Assembly: GCA_947359465.1 (NCBI GenBank)
Contig: OX375882.1
Span: forward strand, 57,653,031-57,717,030
DNA length: 64,000 bases
Origin: Metellina segmentata
Lineage: Eukaryota; Arthropoda; Arachnida; Araneae; Tetragnathidae
Direction: 5' to 3'
Shown: positions 54,805 through 64,000 of the stretch, piece after piece
How positions within the stretch are numbered: the stretch's first letter is position 1
Layout: every line of letters starts with the position of its first letter
Made by a program: the position numbers and the translations under genes
Notes under the pieces: generated by a model
Told to the model about the DNA's origin: nothing
What the model saw: only the letters and a program-made list of their open reading frames with translations
Database searches by the model: none

Positions 54805-55777
54805 AGTGATTCATTTGCTTTGTGTCCATAGGAAGCATAACTGTTTTGGTACATTTCCTACGTTTTATGGCAAATCCTCATCGGATTACATTTACTAATT
54901 TCCCCGAAATTACCCCATTCCGTAAATAAATTTTCCACAAATGCGAAATGCCCCATCTTTTCCCAGCAATAAAGGCTTCGGAAATGGACGTTTCCTCAGG
55001 CTTCAATTTTCTTCTTCATAACAACCGTTCGGAATCTGTGTACAAGAAAATGCCAAATCCCCAAGAGTTTTCGAAGAGGGAGAATCTCCCCTTCAAATCC
55101 CACGCTATATCGAGGAGGTATTAATAGAATGGAGCTGCAATCATTTCCCCACACCATTTTTTCTGTAAAGATAAATACACCCTGTAAAACGAAGACCCAC
55201 TGAACAAATGAAAATAATGGTTTTCTTAATGCCTCGCATTTCAGATGGCACACTCAGATAAAAAAAAGAATCAGTTTAGAGCACAGGTTCCATTTCTCAT
55301 TACCGCCCGTACACGCCTTTACCTGTAAGGGAATCAAGGTAACGATGACTGCGGGTGGGACGCGGCGCGAGCGAGGAAAAAAAAGAGCCAAAACCTCTAC
55401 ACTCTCCTCCGGAGTGAAAACCAAAAGGCAATGTAGGGAAATACAATTCTGTAACATGCGGCAAAAAAGAAGGGAGCCGGAAAGGAAGAAATAAAGAGGA
55501 GAAAATAAAGAGTTAGAGCAGTGTAGGGGGTGGTTGAAGATCCCCTCCCCCACGTTCCACATTGGCCTACAATTACGAGATGATCCGAAACACAGGCAGA
55601 TCCCCACTTCCAAGGTGAAATGTCCGAGTGCCGCGAACTACGAGGGGGCCGTTCACAAATTGAGACCCTATCATTGGGAGACGAATTTTTTTTAATGATA
55701 TTCCCCCTGATAAATTGAAATAAGATGTTACTATGGGAGGATGCGACAAATGGGAATATTAAATGTTTGACACCAAA
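54805..55777. other. Unique DNA, G+C-richer at 54900-55660
   Basis: Minus-strand open frames of 85, 119 and 179 codons (54996-55253, 55254-55613, 55397-55936) overlap one another in different frames and resemble no known protein. The longest runs on into the palindrome element. Confidence 0.35.
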
Positions 55778-56072
55778 ATGGCAATCTTCTAAGTAGTTTT
55801 GACGAGATATCTCGTCCGTATAGATCTGACCAGTTTTGCTAGCGACGAGGTATCTCATGATAAAGATATCGTCAATTCTGTTATAATAACGAGATCGATA
55901 TGTGGTCAGTTTTCTAGTGACGAGATATCTCGTCATACAGATATTTCCGATTCTGTTATGATGACGATATCAAGATCTCGTCAATTTTCTAGTGACGAGA
56001 TATCTCGTGCATAAATATATGTTCACTTTTGTTAACGACGAGATACCTAGTGGAGACAAACACCAGGTTTGT
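55778..56072 (-). mobile_element. TTAA-palindrome MITE, copy 10
   Basis: B-type end near TCTTCTAAGTAGTTTTGACG; A-type end AGACAAACACCAGGTTTGTA. Contains exact GACGAGATATCTCGTC at 55801-55816 and 55919-55934, and 15 of 16 bases at 55994. Between them are ATAGATCTGACCAGTTTTGC and TGATGACGATATCAAGATCT. Terminal TTAA is decayed. Confidence 0.82.
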
Positions 56073-56157
56073 AATACATTTTTTGTTGGCAGAATTGTTT
56101 TTTGTTAGTAAAGATATTTTTCGCCATCAAACCAATAATTATCATCATTCCGTATTA

Positions 56158-56240
56158 ATTACTGACGAGATTATTACATAAGCAAAACCGACCAGATCTG
56201 GATTGACTAGATATCTCGTCGAAACCATTTGAAGGGTTAA
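56158..56240 (+). mobile_element. TTAA-palindrome MITE, copy 11 (partial)
   Basis: ACCGACCAGATCTGGATTGA, CTAGATATCTCGTCGAAACC and ATTTGAAGGGTTAA (B-type end, intact TTAA at 56237-56240). The left end is missing. It may be a piece of a larger composite with copy 10. Confidence 0.72.
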
Positions 56241-57540
56241 ACCGTAAAATATGCATACTCGTAAACATAGAAGGCTATTTATATTTCCTATCTCTGCATT
56301 TACTTCTAACGTCCAACTTTGTGAACAAATTGGGTTTGTGAACATGTCTGCCGATTTAGGATTTGGGGCCTTTTTAATTTCATGGCACACATAAACTAAT
56401 AAGTAAAATTCTGCGACACGCCAAGAGTCAATCTGACGAAAGAAGCGTACTTTTGATAGATTTACACATCTAAATAATAATTACCTGTCTACTCTAATGT
56501 GGTGTATTGAAAATATATTAAAAAATTATTTATGATAATATGTAATAAAAACTTAGCACTTAAAGTTATTTATGAGGATACCACTTGGAATAATCTGCGA
56601 ACACACACATCAAAAGTTCAAAACTGAACAGAAGCAATAAAATAAATCTTGCATTTAACCGTTTCACTATAACTAATGCTCACCAGTGCTTTTCTTGCGG
56701 CACACAGGTTGAAAATACACTGTAATAAATTTCTTGAACAAAACCAAAATCATCAGACTGTTTATAATTCCCTGGTAAACTTTCTCACTCTTCCAACTGA
56801 CGAGTGAAAAATAAAAGTTCCTCAATACCCCAAATATCTTCCGGCTTTTTCTCTCATCTAAATGCTTCACTATTTAAATACCACTTTCCAATTTCACGCA
56901 CGACCTTTCATCACATTAGAAAGGTGCTCACGAACCGGAACTCAGACGAATCCCAATAAGTCGCTGTGGTATGATACTCAACCAACGCCTGAAACAGTCG
57001 GTTTCGGAGCTCTGGTTTTCGTGTGAAATCATAAGGCCACAGTTACACGAAACAAAAGCAACGTCGATGAAGTGCAAAGGGAAGAAAACACCGAAAAGGA
57101 AGACCCAAACAATACGGACAACCCTCGAGATTTTGGGACAGCTCCTGCACAAAGGGTGTGTGGGAACTGTCGTGTCTGTCCGCAGATGACCATCGGGTGG
57201 CGTGTGCTCATTACGACCACTCCTCGAGATCACAAGGTGGACCGTGTCTCGGGAAGCTGAAGTGGAAAGATAAAATGATAAAAACGCAACAAAGCGAGGC
57301 TGTTACGTAATGGATGGAAGGGTGGAGAAAAAAACAACAGCAAAGAATCGGGTAAATTGCAGAGGGCGAAAGGATGGTCTGCAGAAACACCCGGGTCTCA
57401 TGCTCTGGGAATGGCACGCATTATGCCGTTTTGTGTTTCGGTGGTTTGTAAATTGTTGGTGTGGACAAGGGTAAACCTTTTCGAGCTTTTTCTTATGAAA
57501 CTGAAATGAATAAGGGAAGACAACTCTTTCGAATGAGTAC
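56241..57540. other. Unique DNA; G+C-richer island at 56920-57440
   Basis: Several overlapping open frames on both strands in the island, none with homology. Confidence 0.4.
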
Positions 57541-57559
57541 TCTACCAATTAACAACAAA

Positions 57560-57870
57560 GGTGCGAATTAACTTGTAGAATAATTGCATGGAATAACGAT
57601 CTGAAACGGCAAATTGGTCGGTATAACCTAACTTATTTAATAGCTGTGTAACTTATGGAATAATTGTAAACTGAAATTGAAAAGTATTGGGAACTAAATT
57701 ATGGAGTGATTGTATTTATTGTATTACCATTTGAAAATGCAATGTTTGGGACTAACTTAATGGAATAATTGTATAACATTGCCATTTGAAAGTGCAAACG
57801 GCATGGAACTTACAAAAGGAATAATAGCATGATATTACCATCTGAAATTGCAAACTGTTATCACGAAGTG
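57560..57870 (+). repeat. Tandem repeat, about four units of 60-85 bp
   Basis: GGAATAATTG(C/T)A, ATTACCATTTGAAAATGCAA-like and GGGAACTAA-TTATGGA phrases recur from 57580 to 57860 with varied spacing. Confidence 0.75.
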
Positions 57871-59396
57871 ACTAAATGCTCTAGCAAGAGGTTTGAGCTT
57901 CAGATCAAACCGATCTAGTATTCAGAAAAAAAATTCAAACAGTCGTCTCCATTGCCACTAATGCATAATAATATCAGCATTCCCAACAAACTATCCAGGC
58001 CCCCAAACAAATTAACCCAATCAGAACTCCTTATTTATCGCAGTTATTATTCCATTCCAAGGGCCATCGAACAGCAAACGCTCGTGTAAATGCCCACAGA
58101 AGAAAGGAACCCAATAAAAAGCACCGCCCGAAGCTAATAAATAATAAATAACGACATGCACCCTCTGTTGCAGTTAACCATGGCACCGAGGGATTCTGCC
58201 GAGGATTTAGAACTAATTCTGCATCGCCGTTTACCGGATTATAAGTAAACCCGAGCGACTATTACTGAGATTCGCCCCCAAAGTCCTATCATTTGCTGCG
58301 AGGCATTACTCTATGATAGGGGCTGTAAAAAGCCCGAATCTAGGTGCAATGCGTCTGGGATCTAATGTAGTCTTAGTGGGATAGTTGTGCTTAAATGCAG
58401 CCGATGCTTTAATCTTCTGTTTGTGGGGTTGTTTAGGGTTTAAATTCGTGGTAGTGCTAATGTACTTCAAACTCGACTGTTCTTGGGGTTGAAATTTATT
58501 TGTTTCTTCTAGTGTCTCTTTATTCCCACCAAATTTTATTTTTGTAAAATATTATCTATCGGTTTTTTTTATTCTAGTTTTTAACAGAACAAGGGCTCTA
58601 TTTTTATGTAGCTTATCAAAGTTCGCACGTCTTCGAAGCCTCTTCGAGGTTCATCAAGCTCATTTGTGATATTAAATATGCAAGATTTGTTCTCTTAATC
58701 TAGATGTAGGTGGCGGAAGAGTTTTTTGGTGCGGAACGTACTTCCTGTACGCATTCTGGATGTGGCCCAACTTAAGGTACCGACTTTCTTCTAATGGTCA
58801 TTTTGGCAAAAAGTTACCATCTTTTTTTATGTCTGAACGCGATTGCTCATGTTTTTTAAGTTTCTAGAACAGTCTTAATTGTCCTCGAATGTCAAATCAA
58901 ATATATGTATTGGAACTTTTATTTGCTGACCGATATCTTTGTTTGGAACCGTAAGTAGAATTCCGAAAACGCAACTAAGCGAAAAGATAAATTCATTCAA
59001 TACTTATTGTTGACATTTAGCTTATTTATTTTTAAATACAATGCTTTTAAAATGTTGCTGAGGTTCAGCCAATACTTATTTTATAAGCTTTTAACTTATT
59101 TTGTTACTAGAAAAAGTGACAATATTGGTACACGCTTCATTTGTGTTTACATTTATAATCTGCGTCGTGCGTTCTAGTGTTTGTCTTTCCTAAACATTGT
59201 TTTATTGCTTTGAAAACTGTCTGATATTTTGAATTATCAAAATGGGAAGACATAGATATCAGTTCTCGAAAACGTAAGTTCCATGGAAGCCGCTGCCCGT
59301 TTACAAAAGGCTTTTCCACGTCAAAAACCCTCGAGGCGTCTTAGTATTCGAGTACGATTTCAGCACGTCGCCTATTGAAATTCCAAGTGAAATGAA
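57871..59396. other. Unique DNA; G+C-richer island at 58000-58400
   Basis: No gene, RNA gene or repeat recognised. Confidence 0.4.
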
Positions 59397-59612
59397 TTTA
59401 CTATCCTAGTGGCTGTCTCAAGAGGTATCTCGTCATTTGCCAACCAAATCTTGATCTCGTCGTCATAATAAATTTTTTCAATGTCTTGATGGCGCGTTAT
59501 CTTGTGATTAGCAAAACTAGTCAGATCTTGGTGGATGATATGTTTTGTCATTAGCAAAATTGATCAGATTTTGACTGACGCGATATCAAGATGAAGCCAG
59601 TTGGAGGATTAA
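59397..59612 (+). mobile_element. TTAA-palindrome MITE, copy 12 (about 216 bp)
   Basis: Left TATCCTAGTGGCTGTCTCAA (A type, TTAA decayed); right ATGAAGCCAGTTGGAGGATT then AA (B type, TTAA at 59609-59612). Contains GAGGTATCTCGTCATTTGCC, CTAGTCAGATCTTGGTGGAT and ATTGATCAGATTTTGACTGA. Confidence 0.8.
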
Positions 59613-60803
59613 ATAGGAGATTTAACTAACCCATGACTTAAAACATGTCCAATTCAATTCTGATGTGATTCTCAGGAATTTGTGGTGGCATCAGTTCTTT
59701 TAATTCATTACGAAAATCTGAAATACTACTCGCCAACTATATTTAGCTTGATAAAAAAATGTCTCTCAGAGCAGCATAAACTTAAACTATGCTGAAATTC
59801 TCAACAGCGAAGGTATAGAATTACCTTTCAATCAGCTTCGACTTTAATAAAATTATGCTAATTAACTATAATTAATGAATTCCATGCAAAGTATCAAAAT
59901 ACAGTCTACTTATTCTAGTTTCTTGCAGGGCACTTTTAGTATCCTATAATTAATTATAAGATAAAAAGTTTAAATTAATTATACACGAATTATTGCTTTC
60001 AGCTGTGTGTGATATGAAAACAATCATACAAAACCAATAATTTGTTATCAAAAAATGATCTTGTATTACATAAATCCAAGCCCGACTTAAAAAGAAATTC
60101 CTTTTAAAACGCAAAAGTATTCATGGCATCTTAAAAATCACTGTGATTGAAGATTATTTCTACTATTCAGTAATTAATAACAGTAGATAGAAAACAGCGT
60201 AATCAAATATTTTATAACAAAAAAAAATTAATTAATCCCATTTTTTAGTTTAGCCTAATTAGGAAACGGTGGGATTTCGAGATATTAAGTTATTTTAATG
60301 CTTTATGAAATTAAAAATTACTTTACAACTTTTTTCTACTTTTTTGTTCATTACATTGATAATTAGATTTTAAGGAATTTAAATATCACAAACCGTAAAG
60401 AAATAATTACCCAGCGGATAGAAAATAATTGATTAAAATCTATTTAAAAAAGGAACATTGGAAATTACGTTTATTACATTTTATTAACTCGATTCAAAAT
60501 TTATAAATAACAGATGAATTCACTCAACTAAAAATAACTGATTTATAGCCTGCAAAAAACTTGTAGGGTCATTTAATTTAAGCTGTTAAACGCATTCTTT
60601 AAATGAAGAAGCATACATTATTAATTTTATTGTTAAACTAAAGAGTATAAATATTATGTATGGTACTCATATTTTTAAAGATGTTAAAGCACTCAAATTT
60701 GTGTGCATTATAGATTTTTGAAAATGCTATTCTAAAGTAAACCTTTATACTCCACTGCGCATAAATACCAAACTAAAACATGTCAAGTGACTGAGCATTT
60801 AAT
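59613..60803. other. Unique, very AT-rich DNA
   Basis: No feature recognised. Confidence 0.45.
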
Positions 60804-62070
60804 ATTGGAAAGATTTAAGGTGTTATGATCCCTAAAAGATAGCTCTCCTACTTGATTAAGCAGCTACATGATAAATTGTCAGGTCAGGTTCCTCTAAATT
60901 TTCCCGATTCATACATTTACTACCGTTTGTTATATTTATCCCTCAATAGAGATCGGACGATTCTAAAATTATTGGAAAGATTTAAGGTGTTAGGAACCCT
61001 AGAAGATAGCTCTCCTACTTGATTAAGCAGCTACATGATAAATTGTCAGGTCAGGTTCCTCTAAATTTTCCCGATTCATACATTTACTACCGTTTGTTAT
61101 ATTTATCCCTCAATAGAGATCGGACGATTCTAAAATTATTGGAAAGATTAAGGTGTTAGGAACCCTAGAAGATAGCTCTCCTACTTGATTAAGCAGCTAC
61201 ATGATAAATTGTCAGGTCAGGTTCCTCTAAATTTTCCCGATTCATACATTTACTACCGTTTGTTATATTTATCCCTCAATAGAGATCGGACGATTCTAAA
61301 ATTATTGGAAAGATTTAAGGTGTTAGGAACCCTAGAAGATAGCTCTCCTACTTGATAAAGTAGCGACAAGATAAATTGTCAGGTCAGGTTCCTCTACATT
61401 TAGCCGATTCATATTTTCACTAACAATTGTCATATCTATCCCTGAAGATGGAATGGTCGATTATAAAAATATTGGAAAGATTCAAGGTGTTCGGCATCCT
61501 AGAATTTTACTCCTGCCTCATTGAGCGGCTGCATGACCAATTCCGTCAGGTCAGTTTCCTCTACATTTATCCGATTCATATTTTACGTCCGACTGTCATG
61601 TTTATCCCTAAAGAGGAAACGAGCCATTACACAAATATTAGAAAGATAAAACAAGTTTTTGCCAGGTCTAGTTTCTCTACATTTCGCCGAGTCATATTGT
61701 CGGTACGATTGTCATATTCATCCCTCAAGAGGAAAGGGAATACTATAATATTATTCGAAAAATTCAAAGATTCTATATTATATTATTATTTAGCTGCTAA
61801 TTAAAATATTGTGACAGGTTGCGTTCTCAAATTTAGCAAATTCATATTGTGTGTACAATCGTCATATTCATACCCGGTAGTGAAAGGGGGCAGCTTTTAA
61901 CATATTGGAAGGATTCAAGGGGTTTTGCCCGTGGGAAGAAACGCTCATATCTAATTATTTGTCGGCTATGCGACATATTGTATCACATTCAACATTCTTG
62001 GTATATTTACCAAACCACATCTCTAAATTTGTCATATTCTCCCCATAAAGAGAAGGACAGCTATATCAAT
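60804..62070 (+). repeat. Tandem array of 167-bp units, about eight copies
   Basis: ATTGGAAAGATTTAAGG starts units at 60804, 60971, 61138, 61304 and 61471. Diverged starts follow near 61637, 61753 and 61904. Units 1-4 are nearly identical through TCTCCTACTTGATTAAGCAG, AATTGTCAGGTCAGGTTCCT and TTATCCCTCAATAGAGATCG. The later units decay step by step and include a deletion. Open frames at 61427-61804 and 61849-62085 are chance frames in decayed units. Confidence 0.93.
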
Positions 62071-62084
62071 CCCAAAGGGAAATA

Positions 62085-62190
62085 ACCGAGGGCGACAACA
62101 CATGACTTTGAACGATTATCAGAGGACGAGGTTAAAACCTGATCGGCACTCTACAAATTTCCATACCACGTAAACTGAGAACATTTGAGG
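62085..62190 (-). mobile_element. SINE-B internal fragment
   Basis: GGCGACAACACATGACTTTG, TATCAGAGGACGAGG and ACGTAAACTGAGAACATTTG match the body on the minus strand; no head or tail. Confidence 0.65.
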
Positions 62191-62532
62191 TAAATAGATA
62201 TTTAATCAACATCGTACTGAAGCAATAGAACAGGCTATTGGCGAAGGTCTGGGATCACATCCAAAGGGAAAGATACGAGGATAACACCACGTCATTTGGA
62301 ACCACGGTCTGATGACGAGGTCGTTCCTAAGCTGGCGCCCCATTCTCCAAACTTCCGCACTACGCCAACGTGAGGACTTTCGAGGCCCCAAAATTGACAG
62401 CGTGAGGATATATTTGAGACCATGACAGATTTAATGTGCACCAGCCTCCTCGTACACAAGTCTTTGATTGGATTCGAACTTGCACCCCTTCAGTTGCTTG
62501 TACGTTACTCTTACAACCGGACGGCAGTGGCC
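62191..62532 (-). mobile_element. SINE-B, full length with internal duplication
   Basis: Tail AAATAGATATTTAATCAACA, then GGCTATTGGCGAAGGTCTGG, AACCACGGTCTGATGACGAG, TTTAATGTGCACCAGCCTCC, TTGATTGGATTCGAAC (B-box) and the head GTTACTCTTACAACCGGACG. A segment (GTGAGGACTTTCGAGGCC / GTGAGGATATATTTGAGACC) is present twice. Confidence 0.8.
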
Positions 62533-62668
62533 CGAGGATATTATAATCCATGACGTATTTAACGTGTCCCAGCACCCACGTGCACGACGGTCTTTAGTTG
62601 AATCGTTTCGAACTATCAATCCTCAGGTTGCTAATCCACGACTTTACCAACTGAGACACTACACCCCT
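62533..62668 (-). mobile_element. SINE-B, head half
   Basis: TTTAACGTGTCCCAGCACCC, GTGCACGACGGTCTTTAGTT, TCAGGTTGCTAATCCACGAC and TTTACCAACTGAGACAC form a tRNA-like head on the minus strand, directly beside the previous copy. Confidence 0.75.
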
Positions 62669-62762
62669 CAAAAATATTCGAAGAATTAATAGAGTTCGTG
62701 AACCAATGAAGTCCTTGCACCCAAGTATAAGCAATCATAGCATCATCACATTGGGTCTTGCT

Positions 62763-62810
62763 TGCAATCGATAAAAACAAAGCATCTGCAATCGATAAAA
62801 ACAAAGCATC
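62763..62810 (+). repeat. Exact 24-bp tandem duplication
   Basis: TGCAATCGATAAAAACAAAG plus CATC occurs twice back to back (62763 and 62787). Confidence 0.95.
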
Positions 62811-63340
62811 TGATTAATATCCACAATATTAACCTCCGTATGCAAAACGATTGTATTCACAACATAGCACACCAAGAAAAAAGCAAGACGCCTGTCATCT
62901 TTAATCCAGTTGTAGCACAGACCTTCGACGGAAACGAATGGGAAGTCTACATGCTCGTGGCCAAGGTCTAACACGAGAGGGGCGGCTAGGCGTACCGGTT
63001 TTTGACGCATGTAAACAGCACGCAGAGTCCACAGCACCGCAAGGTTCGCAATTAATCAAGATTCCTCTGGCAACGACGGGAAGTCTTCACTTCGTTACGC
63101 AGGAAGGCACCACGGAGTCCTTAGAATTTCTAACGACGCCGAGTTTCCTGCGTGCATTGCAACTAGGGTGGGGTTAGAAGGGTCGAGGAACCCACACTAG
63201 GGTGTGGGCCAAAAGACCCTTTTCTTCGAGTTTTGTCTCGTAGAGGTGCTTATTGAAGAAGAAATAATGAATGCAGATACTATCAGGTACCTTAAGAAGG
63301 AACTTGCGCGTGTTTCCTTTAAGGGGACTGTCCTCTTTAT
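62811..63340. other. Unique DNA, G+C-richer at 62890-63240
   Basis: Open frames at 62735-63037 (minus) and 62938-63177 (plus) without homology. Confidence 0.4.
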
Positions 63341-63344
63341 TTGA

Positions 63345-63475
63345 TCGTGGTTCAAAACTACGAGGTGCTGTCCTTGGATCTTTTCATTTGGGATGAATCC
63401 CGGACAGTCGCCAATAGCCCGTTGTGTTGTTCCAGTGTTTAAGTTAATTAAATACTTACCTTTGAGGGGAAGGGC
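63345..63475 (+). mobile_element. SINE-B 3' part
   Basis: GATCGTGGTTCAAAACTACG, GATGAATCCCGGACAGTCGC, CAATAGCCCGTTGTGTTGTT and AATTAAATACTTACC. Confidence 0.8.
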
Positions 63476-63812
63476 TTCTGTAGTAGAGTTGCTAGAGTAT
63501 GGTAAAAGGTATTGGTTGGGGTTTAATAAGCAATGATCATATTTGGCCATGCTGGGCAAAACACAGCACTTAGTCAAGTAACAGACATAAGCATAAACAT
63601 AAGGATATCATTCGGGATGAATCCCGGACAGTCGCCAATAGCCCGTTGTGTTGTTCCAGTGTTTAAGTTAATTAAATACTTACCTTTGAGGGGAAGGGCT
63701 TTTGTAGTAGAGTTGCTAGAGTAGGGTAAAAGGTATTGGTTGGGGTTTAATAAGCAATTATCATATTTGGCCATGCTGGGCAAAACACAGCACTTAGTCA
63801 AGTAACAGACAT
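63390..63812 (+). repeat. Recent tandem duplication, 224-bp unit, two copies
   Basis: GGGATGAATCCCGGACAGTC begins at 63390 and again at 63614. The two units are almost identical (CTTCTGTAG / CTTTTGTAG; AGTATGG / AGTAGGG; CAATGATCA / CAATTATCA). The unit starts inside a SINE-B tail, so the SINE tail was duplicated with its 3' flank. Confidence 0.93.
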
Positions 63813-63828
63813 AAGGATGATCTTTCTC

Positions 63829-63920
63829 TAACCAGGTTATTGGTGACGGTCCCGGATCAAACCGAGCAAAAAGTTTCGAGGACAACACCTGGTAATTTGA
63901 AACCACGATCAGACAACCTT
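63829..63920 (-). mobile_element. SINE-B fragment
   Basis: GGTTATTGGTGACGGTCCCG, GATCAAACC, CGAGGACAACACCTGGTAAT and ACCACGATCAGACAACC on the minus strand. Confidence 0.75.
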
Positions 63921-64000
63921 ATCAACAACTGACACTTTTATTCCCCCAACAACTTACCTACCAAGAATTTGAATACTCTTTAAATATACAGGGTGGTCCC
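63921..64000. other. Unique DNA to window end
   Basis: Ends in ATACAGGGTGGTCCC, which could be the first bases of another transposable element (ACAGGGTG-type ends are common), but the window stops here. Confidence 0.3.

Noticed and set aside
55254..55936. Minus-strand open frames of 119 and 179 codons as host exons
   Set aside because: They overlap in different frames, lack homology, and the longest runs into a palindrome MITE.
61427..62085. 125- and 78-codon plus-strand frames
   Set aside because: They lie in decayed units of the 167-bp tandem array and are not open in the better-preserved units.
63980..64000. Start of a new transposon at ATACAGGGTGG
   Set aside because: Suggestive, but only a few bases are inside the window, so it cannot be supported.

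Overview
This window looks like repeat-dense, gene-free DNA from an animal nuclear genome. It is AT-rich, has no operons or ribosome binding sites, and I recognise no host protein gene in it. All protein homology I can see belongs to transposons: a Tc1-type transposase, two internally deleted Tc1-type copies, and the RNase H end of a non-LTR retrotransposon. The tRNA-headed SINEs and the style of the transposase and RNase H proteins remind me of orb-weaving spiders (Araneoidea). That assignment is from memory and is only moderately sure. The region could be intergenic DNA or a very long intron.

Layout. 1-330 is the 3' part of a hairpin-rich interspersed element whose longer copy is at 22265-23735. 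2831-4370 holds a local duplication and a second unclassified element. 5368-5948 is a fold-back element. 6172-12110 is the most striking structure: ten tandem 594-bp units, each carrying the same SINE with the same target-site duplication. 12815-14770 is an older array of about 310-bp units split by a SINE. 15921-20200 is a SINE cluster. 20270-21565 is a decayed Tc1 element with both inverted repeats. 23740-25500 is the non-LTR remnant, interrupted by a 590-bp TTAA-flanked MITE. 26100-31930 is a chain of diverged tandem arrays. 32299-33470 stacks a hAT MITE, a deleted Tc1 copy and a SINE that landed on the Tc1 edge. 38840-39600 is a roughly 30-bp minisatellite. 40505-41618 has head-to-head SINEs beside another deleted Tc1 copy. 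50270-53746 has a 110-bp array, a second hAT MITE and a recent 214-bp duplication. 57540-57870 and 60804-62070 are further arrays, and 62085-63920 is nested SINE debris.

The most interesting possible system is a dispersed family of about twelve short elements between 17951 and 59612. They end in TTAA plus CCCT-type termini, as piggyBac-like MITEs do. Their interior is built from the perfect 16-bp palindrome GACGAGATATCTCGTC and an AGATCTGGTCA-type motif. In the clearest copy these recur every 45 bp without a single length change. Each copy with readable ends has one A-type and one B-type end, so the family is directional.

Gene interplay is not applicable: the elements relate by insertion order (nesting) and by amplification. 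Between repeats the DNA is mostly unique AT-rich sequence with some visibly G+C-richer islands, in which I could not recognise exons.
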